Shown here: positions 7,216 to 11,118 of the stretch, piece by piece | How the letters are laid out: every line of letters begins with the position of its first letter | Numbering within the stretch: position 1 is the stretch's first letter | Source: RGIG6353 sp045535585 | Lineage (GTDB): Bacteria; Bacillota; Clostridia; Oscillospirales; SIG627 | Assembly: GCA_045535585.1 (NCBI GenBank) | Contig: JAZSLY010000096.1 | Span: forward strand, 1-11,118 | Reading direction: 5' to 3' | DNA length: 11,118 nucleotides | Notes under the pieces: model-generated | The model's database searches: none | Seen by the model: only the letters and a program-made list of their open reading frames with translations | Told to the model about the DNA's origin: nothing | Position numbers and translations under genes: made by a program

Positions 7216-8042
7216 TGGATTGCAACAAAGCTTTGGAAAATTTATCCGCTTTAATAGACAATGAAGTCAGCGACAAAGAGCGCGAAGAGTTGCTCCTGCA
7301 TATCGCCGAATGTGAGGCTTGCCGAGAGGAATATGAAAGGCTGATTGACATCAAGGCTCAATTCAAGAGTCTTGACCGTGAATTGCGTATTGCCATTTCA
7401 AAGAGTGCCGCCTCCCCTGCCGACAAGGCAATGGAGGAAATTTATAAGGAAGCCTATCCACGCCGAGCCTTCCCGTTCCTTATGCGCCATATAGGCACGG
7501 CGGCGGCGCTGATTTTGGTGGTTGCCCTATTTCTCCTTGCAAAGAGAGTACCTCCCGCCGAAGAAAGTCTGAAATTTAACGGCGCCACGATGAAGGACAG
7601 CGTTGCCTTGGAGTCGCAAAGTAAGGCAGAGGCAGAGACCTCCACTCTCGTGGACGGCGCTTTAATGGACGTCATTACAGGCAACACCTACTCCGAGCCT
7701 ATGGAGGCACCTAATGAGATAACCGTGGAAACACCCGTAGCGTCACCTATGGAGCCCAGCATTGAAGAGACGGCAGACGAGGAGGGCGACATGCACTACG
7801 ACGTTATCAAAAACGTCAGCGTCCTCAACTTCATTCCCCTTGAATCAGGCGTGGTGATAGACCGTGAGCACGAGGATTTCATTCTTCTCAACTTTGTGAA
7901 TTCCGCCTCGGGCAAGGACTTTGCGCTGGTGGAAGCACCCATAGACGAGGTGCTCGACGAATTACAGAAAAACTACGTCGACGTCATTTATTCAAACCAC
8001 GTAGAGAATTCCGAAAGAACTCTCGTTTGCTATGACGAATAA
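7215..8042 (+). CDS. Membrane anti-sigma factor with zinc-finger (zf-HC2) domain
   Basis: This 275-residue protein probably holds the preceding sigma factor inactive at the membrane. Residues 1-45 form a ZAS/zf-HC2-type domain with Cys3 and the H29-x3-C33-x2-C36 motif (HIAECEAC). One transmembrane helix lies at about 92-109 (IGTAAALILVVALFLLA). Residues 112-195 are an acidic, low-complexity extracytoplasmic linker rich in Glu, Pro and Ser. About 80 C-terminal residues (196-275) form a compact-looking domain, predicted outside the cell, that I do not recognise; it may sense the signal. Its TAATG overlap with the sigma gene implies coupled synthesis at matched amounts, usual for sigma/anti-sigma pairs. 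The anti-sigma role is inferred from the domain and position; the signal is unknown. Confidence 0.87.
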   Translation: MDCNKALENLSALIDNEVSDKEREELLLHIAECEACREEYERLIDIKAQFKSLDRELRIAISKSAASPADKAMEEIYKEAYPRRAFPFLMRHIGTAAALILVVALFLLAKRVPPAEESLKFNGATMKDSVALESQSKAEAETSTLVDGALMDVITGNTYSEPMEAPNEITVETPVASPMEPSIEETADEEGDMHYDVIKNVSVLNFIPLESGVVIDREHEDFILLNFVNSASGKDFALVEAPIDEVLDELQKNYVDVIYSNHVENSERTLVCYDE

Positions 8043-8045
8043 TAT

Positions 8046-8074
8046 GGTTGAAAATCGCTATGCGGTTTTCAACC
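8046..8074 (+). other. Hairpin just downstream of the anti-sigma gene
   Basis: GGTTGAAAA at 8046-8054 pairs with TTTTCAACC at 8066-8074, continued inward by a T-G wobble and CGC/GCG around a TAT loop, giving a 13-bp stem 3 bp after the stop codon. No T-run follows it directly. It may protect the mRNA 3' end or assist the terminator that follows. Confidence 0.6.
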
Positions 8075-8090
8075 GAAACTACTAAAATTA

Positions 8091-8130
8091 AAAGCGTTTA
8101 GCGGAAAATCCGCTAAACGCTTTAAATTTT
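8091..8130. terminator. Bidirectional Rho-independent terminator
   Basis: AAAGCGTTTAGCGG (8091-8104) pairs perfectly with CCGCTAAACGCTTT (8110-8123) around an AAAAT loop, followed by AAATTTTT on the plus strand and an A/T-rich flank on the other side. It lies between the convergent anti-sigma (plus) and XRE (minus) genes and would terminate both transcripts. Confidence 0.87.
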
Positions 8131-8143
8131 TATCCAAGGTGGG

Positions 8144-8392
8144 CTAATCCTTATTTTCAAAAAGCTCTTCCATAGGTACGTTCAATATTTTTGCAATGGT
8201 GTATATTTCCTTATCCGTGGCACTCCTTAGCTGACCTTCAAGCTTTGAATAGCTTGTAGGGTTCATATCACAACCCATTATCTGTATTTTTGCAATAAAA
8301 TCCTTTTGCTTATAGCCTCTTTCCTTCCGCATTCGCTCGATGTTTTTGCCAACTAAATTATACGTCCCGTAGGATTTTGTTCTCAGCTTCAC
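8144..8392 (-). CDS. XRE-family (Cro/CI-type) DNA-binding regulator
   Basis: This small 82-residue protein is almost entirely one helix-turn-helix domain of the XRE type (about 12-77): NLVGKNIERMRKERGYKQKDFIAKI, then the recognition-helix segment PTSYSKLEG (45-53), then AKILNVPMEELF (67-78). It has no sensor or dimerisation domain, so it likely acts as a simple repressor. Translation starts at a GTG (8390-8392) with a good AAGGTGGTG Shine-Dalgarno sequence. It is divergent from the zinc-ribbon membrane protein gene. Three ATTCY/RGAAT inverted repeats in the shared gap sit over both promoters, so autoregulation plus repression of the neighbour is the simplest reading. That role is inferred from layout; the target is not shown by the sequence alone. 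Confidence 0.88.
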   Translation of the reverse strand: MKLRTKSYGTYNLVGKNIERMRKERGYKQKDFIAKIQIMGCDMNPTSYSKLEGQLRSATDKEIYTIAKILNVPMEELFENKD

Positions 8393-8409
8393 GCCAACAC
8401 CACCTTTTT

Positions 8410-8425
8410 ATTCTTTTTTTAGAAT
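8410..8425. promoter_or_regulatory. Candidate operator 1 for the XRE regulator
   Basis: ATTCT (8410-8414) and AGAAT (8421-8425) form a perfect inverted repeat around six T. It covers the predicted transcription start of the XRE gene and touches that promoter's -10, so binding here should shut off the regulator's own transcription. Confidence 0.55.
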
Positions 8426-8429
8426 TATA
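8424..8429 (-). promoter_or_regulatory. Probable -10 element of the XRE gene
   Basis: A perfect TATAAT reads on the minus strand at 8429-8424, about 32 bp upstream of the GTG start. The matching -35 position (near 8447-8452, ATTTTG) is poor, so this promoter looks weaker than the divergent one, as often seen for autoregulated repressors. Confidence 0.5.
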
Positions 8430-8442
8430 TAGCGGAAACCTG

Positions 8443-8471
8443 TTGACAAAATTCCATTTTAGAATTATAAT
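8443..8471 (+). promoter_or_regulatory. Consensus promoter of the zinc-ribbon membrane protein gene
   Basis: TTGACA (8443-8448), a 17-bp spacer and TATAAT (8466-8471) match the housekeeping consensus at every base. The predicted start is near 8478. So strong a promoter before a small accessory gene makes sense if it is normally held off by the repressor encoded next door. Confidence 0.88.
8451..8465. promoter_or_regulatory. Candidate operator 2 for the XRE regulator
   Basis: ATTCC-ATTTT-AGAAT is a 15-bp inverted repeat with one arm mismatch. It fills the spacer between -35 and -10 of the strong plus-strand promoter and touches the expected -35 position of the XRE promoter, so one bound dimer could affect both directions. 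Confidence 0.55.
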
Positions 8472-8478
8472 GTAAATA

Positions 8479-8493
8479 ATTCCAAAACGGAAT
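8479..8493. promoter_or_regulatory. Candidate operator 3 for the XRE regulator
   Basis: ATTCC-AAAAC-GGAAT is a 15-bp inverted repeat with perfect 5-bp arms, placed just after the predicted start of the plus-strand transcript. Its centre is 28 bp from operator 2. It would block initiation or early elongation of the membrane protein gene. Confidence 0.6.
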
Positions 8494-8523
8494 AATATTT
8501 TTAATATTCAGGAGGTTGAAATT

Positions 8524-8973
8524 ATGAATTTTGACAGAGTTGGCAAAAAAATCAAAGACCTTGTAAAAATCCTATTCTATATCCAGTTAGTTGTTTACGG
8601 AATAATAGGTCTCTCACTTGCGCTTATGGGGCCCTTTGGAATACTGATAGGTATTGTTGTGTTTGGCGTCGGCGCATTGGTTGCATGGATTTCTTCTTGG
8701 ATGCTTTACGGTTACGGTGAGATTATCGACAAAGTTTGTGACATTGAGATTAATACTCGTGGGACGGCAACGAGCTCTGATAGCGAAGAAAAAATCTCGG
8801 ATTATGAAGCTAAAAAGGATGCAAAAAAAGGAAAGTGCGATATTTGCGGTAAAGAAAGCGTACCCGTCGTTGAATGCGAAATCAAGGATAGTCTTGGAAC
8901 TCGCTATCGTAATGTTTGTGAGGATTGCAGGAACGAAAAAACCTTTACCGACGGAGAAATAAAAGTTCTGTAA
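8524..8973 (+). CDS. Small two-helix membrane protein with C-terminal zinc ribbon, function unknown
   Basis: I do not recognise a named family for this 149-residue protein. It has a short charged N-terminus and two adjacent hydrophobic helices at about 13-35 and 38-62, separated by MGPFG. A polar, charged linker (about 75-103) follows, then a probable zinc ribbon with C105-x2-C108 (CDICG) and C132-x2-C135 (CEDC). Two closely spaced helices suggest both ends lie in the cytoplasm, with the zinc ribbon inside the cell. Translation is well supported: AGGAGGT lies 7 bp before the ATG and a perfect consensus promoter lies upstream. It is divergent from an XRE regulator whose likely operators cover its promoter, so it is probably induced under some condition. 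A stress-response, host-defence or metal-related role is possible, but nothing in the sequence chooses among them. Confidence 0.85.
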   Translation: MNFDRVGKKIKDLVKILFYIQLVVYGIIGLSLALMGPFGILIGIVVFGVGALVAWISSWMLYGYGEIIDKVCDIEINTRGTATSSDSEEKISDYEAKKDAKKGKCDICGKESVPVVECEIKDSLGTRYRNVCEDCRNEKTFTDGEIKVL

Positions 8974-9003
8974 TTGCAATGAAGTGCTTGTTGATATTTT
9001 GTG

Positions 9004-9032
9004 TTGACAAACCCCTCCGTATGCATTACAAT
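9004..9032 (+). promoter_or_regulatory. Near-consensus promoter in a non-coding stretch
   Basis: TTGACA (9004-9009), a 17-bp spacer and TACAAT (9027-9032) form a strong SigA-type promoter with a predicted start near 9039. It lies 30 bp after the zinc-ribbon gene, and no gene of normal size follows on this strand. Confidence 0.7.
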
Positions 9033-9038
9033 ATAATC

Positions 9039-9135
9039 GAAAATCAGGTGCGAGGATAACACCTTTATAAAGAACTCCCAACGGAAAATGAAAACGACCA
9101 TACAGAGTTTGTCTGTATGGTCGTTATTCTTTTGC
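9039..9135 (+). ncRNA. Candidate ~95-nt small RNA
   Basis: A strong promoter ends about 60 bp before a strong terminator hairpin, so a discrete short transcript is predicted. Near its 5' end a small stem is possible (AGGTG 9046-9050 with CACCT 9060-9064, loop of 9). About 28 unpaired A-rich bases precede the terminator. It matches no RNA family I can recognise. The only open frame starts at an ATG at 9088-9090 and encodes 20 residues through the terminator stem, without a convincing Shine-Dalgarno sequence. This is inference from promoter and terminator spacing only. Confidence 0.4.
9093..9135 (+). terminator. Rho-independent terminator of the candidate small RNA
   Basis: AACGACCATACAGA (9093-9106) pairs perfectly with TCTGTATGGTCGTT (9112-9125) around GTTTG, giving a 14-bp stem followed by the T-rich ATTCTTTTGC. 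It could also end read-through transcripts from the zinc-ribbon gene. Confidence 0.78.
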
Positions 9136-9197
9136 TTATTTGCCTCTTAAAGCTTATAGTAATTGATTGTATGGCAGTAGCGAGAGTCGTGCAAAGG

Positions 9198-9331
9198 AAA
9201 AAGTGAAATATAAATAAAATAAAAAGTAAGGCTTGAATTTCAAGCCTTACTTCTTTTTAAGTCTTATTTTATGAAAAATCAGGTCTTTAAAAGAACAGTT
9301 TTCTATAAGCCAAACAATTATTTCACTTTTT
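9198..9331. repeat. Pair of perfect 13-bp inverted repeats enclosing a hairpin
   Basis: AAAAAGTGAAATA at 9198-9210 is the exact reverse complement of TATTTCACTTTTT at 9319-9331. The 108 bp between them include the terminator hairpin. The layout resembles a miniature inverted-repeat element, but no target-site duplication is visible at the ends and the match is A/T rich, so chance or a long-range RNA stem in the purL 3' end remain possible. Confidence 0.4.
9224..9252. terminator. Bidirectional terminator, probably ending the purL transcript
   Basis: AAGTAAGGCTTG (9224-9235) pairs perfectly with CAAGCCTTACTT (9241-9252) around AATTT. CTTTTT follows on the plus strand, and a T-rich run (TTTTTATTTTATTT) follows on the minus strand. 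It lies about 110 bp past the purL stop codon and is the first strong hairpin on that side. Confidence 0.78.
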
Positions 9332-9361
9332 ACGGTGTCGCCTTTTTTTACAGCCCGTTTT

Positions 9362-11118
9362 TTATATCTTATAGTAATTTATAGCCGACTCAAAGAGCTT
9401 CATATCGTAATTGCCGGGTACGTTGAGGTAAAGGGAGTTGCCAATACGCTCGGCGTGACCCATTTTACCGAGAACTCGTCCGTCGGGTGAGAGGATACCC
9501 TCGATAGCCTGAATGGAGCCGTTGGGGTTGAAGTCGATATCCATAGTGGGCTTGCCCGAGTTATCACAATACTGGGTTGCGATCTGTCCGTTTTCGGCAA
9601 GAGCCTTGACGGTAGCTTCATCGGCAAGGAAGCGACCCTCGCCGTGTGAAATGGGTACGTTAAATACGTCGCCCACCTGAACGGAGGAAAGCCAAGGAGA
9701 CTTGTTAGATGCAACTCTAACCTTGACTATTCTTGACTGGTGGCGTCCGATAACGTTGCCTGCAAGGGTGGGAAGTGAAGCGGAGGGCTCTAAAATCTGT
9801 CCCATAGGAACAAGACCCAGCTTAATAAGAGCCTGGAAGCCGTTGCAGATACCGCACATAAGTCCGTCACGCACCTCAAGAAGCTTCTTTACCTCGGCTT
9901 CTATTGCGCCGTTGCGGAAGAAGGCGGTAATGAACTTACCTGAGCCGTCGGGCTCGTCACCGCCCGAGAAGCCACCGGGAATAAAGATTATCTGTGACTC
10001 GGATGCAGACTTGGCAAAGCTCTTTACCGACTCTGCAATAGAGGTAGAGGTGAGGTTGTTTATAACGAATATCTCGCTCTCGCCTCCTGCTCGGCGTATT
10101 GCCGCCGCGCTGTCGTATTCGCAGTTAGTGCCCGGGAATACGGGGATAAGCACACGGGGACGGGGTACTCCGTTCTTTGCCTTATAGGTTGCAGGGGCTT
10201 TAGCGGAATACACCTCGGGTGTATAGTCGGGGTGGTCAGCCTTTGTGGGATAAACCTTTTCAAGTCTGCCCGTGTAGGCGGAAAGCACCTTTTCAAGTGA
10301 AATTTCCTCGTTGCCCAGTGTGAAGCTTTCCTTGTCGGTTGTATAACCGAGGACTTTTTCGTCTGTTGTGTCATCAACAAGCTCTACGATGAAAGAGCCG
10401 TAGCCATACTTGAAGAGGCTGTCCACGGAAACGGAAGCGTCGAACTCGAAGCCTACCGAGTTACCGATTGCCATTTTGATAACTGCTTCGGCAATACCGC
10501 CGTAGCCCAGCGTTCTCACGGAGAGTGCCTTGCCCTCACGGATAAGCGCCGTTACCTTATTAAATACCTTCTTCATCGAGTCGGGGTTAGGCAGGAGTGC
10601 GTCATCGTATTCGGGAGCGATAAGTATAACCTTATGTCCGCCAGCCTTGAATTCCGAGGTCATAACGTCGGAGGTCTTGCCAACGCTTACTGCAAAGGAC
10701 ACAAGTGTCGGGGGTACATCTATCTTTTCAAACGAACCGCTCATAGAGTCCTTACCGCCGATAGATGCAATTTCAAAGTCCATCTGCGCCTTGTATGCAC
10801 CGAGGAGAGCCGAGAGAGGCTTGCCCCAACGGGTAGGCTCGCGAAGTGGCTTTTCAAAGTATTCCTGATATGTAAAGTAGGTATCCTTCGACACGTCAGC
10901 GCCCGTTGCAACCAGCTTTGAAAGAGACTCTATATTGGCAAGGTATGCGCCGTGGTAGGGGCTCTTTTCGCTGATATAGGGGTTATAGCCCCACGCCATA
11001 AAGGAAACCGTGTCGGTGTCGCCCACCTCGACGGGAATTTTATTTACGATTGCTTCCGAGGGGGTAAGCTGATTTTTACCGCCGAATGGCATTATAACCG
11101 TGCCTCGTCCGATGGTGG
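9362..11118 (-). CDS. purL: Phosphoribosylformylglycinamidine synthase (PurL), C-terminal part
   Basis: PurL makes FGAM from FGAR, ATP and glutamine in the fourth step of purine synthesis. Only the C-terminal ~585 residues are in the window; the frame stays open to the edge (TIGRGTVIMPFGG), so the methionine at 11092 is internal. The visible part includes the second AIR-synthase-like half, with an EIASIGGKDSMSG stretch and a GYGGIAEAV segment. A full class I glutamine amidotransferase domain follows: VLIPVFPGTNCEYD, then the nucleophile cysteine in GLMCGICNGFQAL, and the His/Glu pair in ISHGEGRF. Fusion of both activities in one chain, with the compact form seen in Clostridia, marks the large single-chain PurL rather than the PurS/Q/L set. 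The protein ends in NYYKI. Its promoter and neighbours lie outside the window. Confidence 0.96.
   Translation of the reverse strand, partial: TIGRGTVIMPFGGKNQLTPSEAIVNKIPVEVGDTDTVSFMAWGYNPYISEKSPYHGAYLANIESLSKLVATGADVSKDTYFTYQEYFEKPLREPTRWGKPLSALLGAYKAQMDFEIASIGGKDSMSGSFEKIDVPPTLVSFAVSVGKTSDVMTSEFKAGGHKVILIAPEYDDALLPNPDSMKKVFNKVTALIREGKALSVRTLGYGGIAEAVIKMAIGNSVGFEFDASVSVDSLFKYGYGSFIVELVDDTTDEKVLGYTTDKESFTLGNEEISLEKVLSAYTGRLEKVYPTKADHPDYTPEVYSAKAPATYKAKNGVPRPRVLIPVFPGTNCEYDSAAAIRRAGGESEIFVINNLTSTSIAESVKSFAKSASESQIIFIPGGFSGGDEPDGSGKFITAFFRNGAIEAEVKKLLEVRDGLMCGICNGFQALIKLGLVPMGQILEPSASLPTLAGNVIGRHQSRIVKVRVASNKSPWLSSVQVGDVFNVPISHGEGRFLADEATVKALAENGQIATQYCDNSGKPTMDIDFNPNGSIQAIEGILSPDGRVLGKMGHAERIGNSLYLNVPGNYDMKLFESAINYYKI

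Larger units (their letters stand above)
9136..9361. other. AT-rich gene-free stretch between small RNA and purL
   Basis: No supported gene lies here. The stretch contains a 12-bp copy of the purL 3' end (CTTATAGTAATT at 9153-9164, again at 9368-9379), two 13-bp inverted repeats (9198-9210 and 9319-9331) and a bidirectional terminator (9224-9252). It forms the 3' untranslated region of purL on the minus strand. Confidence 0.6.

Noticed and set aside
8144..8973. Toxin-antitoxin or phage lysogeny module
   Set aside because: The XRE gene and operators suggest it, but the partner has no toxin motif, is divergent rather than co-transcribed, and no integrase or phage gene is near.
8614..9101. Minus-strand frames of 155 and 65 codons over the zinc-ribbon gene and its downstream region
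   Set aside because: They overlap a gene with a consensus promoter, good ribosome site and CxxC pairs. The antisense frames lack these.
9039..9135. Known riboswitch or T-box leader
   Set aside because: No recognisable aptamer core is present and no gene follows on the plus strand for it to control.
9362..11092. PurL start at the methionine at 11092
   Set aside because: The frame stays open to the window edge and the residues before it (TIGRGTVI) match PurL, so the methionine is internal and the gene is cut by the window.

Overview
The window looks like chromosomal DNA from a member of the Clostridia (Bacillota), probably an uncultured gut-type lineage. This rests on purine-rich Shine-Dalgarno sequences, TTGACA/TATAAT-type promoters, a large single-chain PurL, a ThiI without a rhodanese domain beside its own cysteine desulfurase, and an ECF sigma/zinc anti-sigma pair. 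No tRNA, rRNA, CRISPR array, transposase or phage structural gene is visible. Taxonomy is inferred from gene content and signals only.

Layout. Positions 1-80 are an exact 80-bp palindrome whose centre is a bidirectional terminator. A minus-strand run follows (5558 down to 106): a NifS/IscS-like cysteine desulfurase, thiI, pth, an MBOAT O-acyltransferase and a DHHW/AlgJ-like secreted protein, with gaps of 15 bp or less or overlaps. The first two genes supply sulfur for tRNA 4-thiouridine, pth recycles peptidyl-tRNA, and the last two form a polysaccharide or cell-wall O-acylation pair. At 5559-5672 two strong divergent promoters overlap. The plus-strand run (5673-8042) is a DusB-type tRNA-dihydrouridine synthase, an ECF sigma factor and its membrane anti-sigma factor, all overlapping, ending in two hairpins, the second of which is a bidirectional terminator.

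At 8144-8973 lies a small self-contained module: an XRE-family repressor on the minus strand facing away from a small two-helix membrane protein with a C-terminal zinc ribbon. The 131-bp gap between them holds a perfect TTGACA-N17-TATAAT promoter and three related inverted-repeat operators (ATTCY-N5/6-RGAAT) placed over both promoters. This is the most suggestive undescribed unit here, and its function is unknown.

At 8974-9361 there is no convincing protein gene. The stretch holds a second near-consensus promoter that ends about 60 bp before a strong terminator hairpin (a candidate ~95-nt RNA), a short copy of the purL 3' end, a pair of 13-bp inverted repeats and a bidirectional terminator. 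From 9362 to the window edge on the minus strand is the C-terminal part of PurL, whose start lies outside the window.

Most of the window is ordinary housekeeping. No clearly new multi-gene system can be demonstrated, but the XRE/zinc-ribbon membrane module and the non-coding stretch beside it merit checking.
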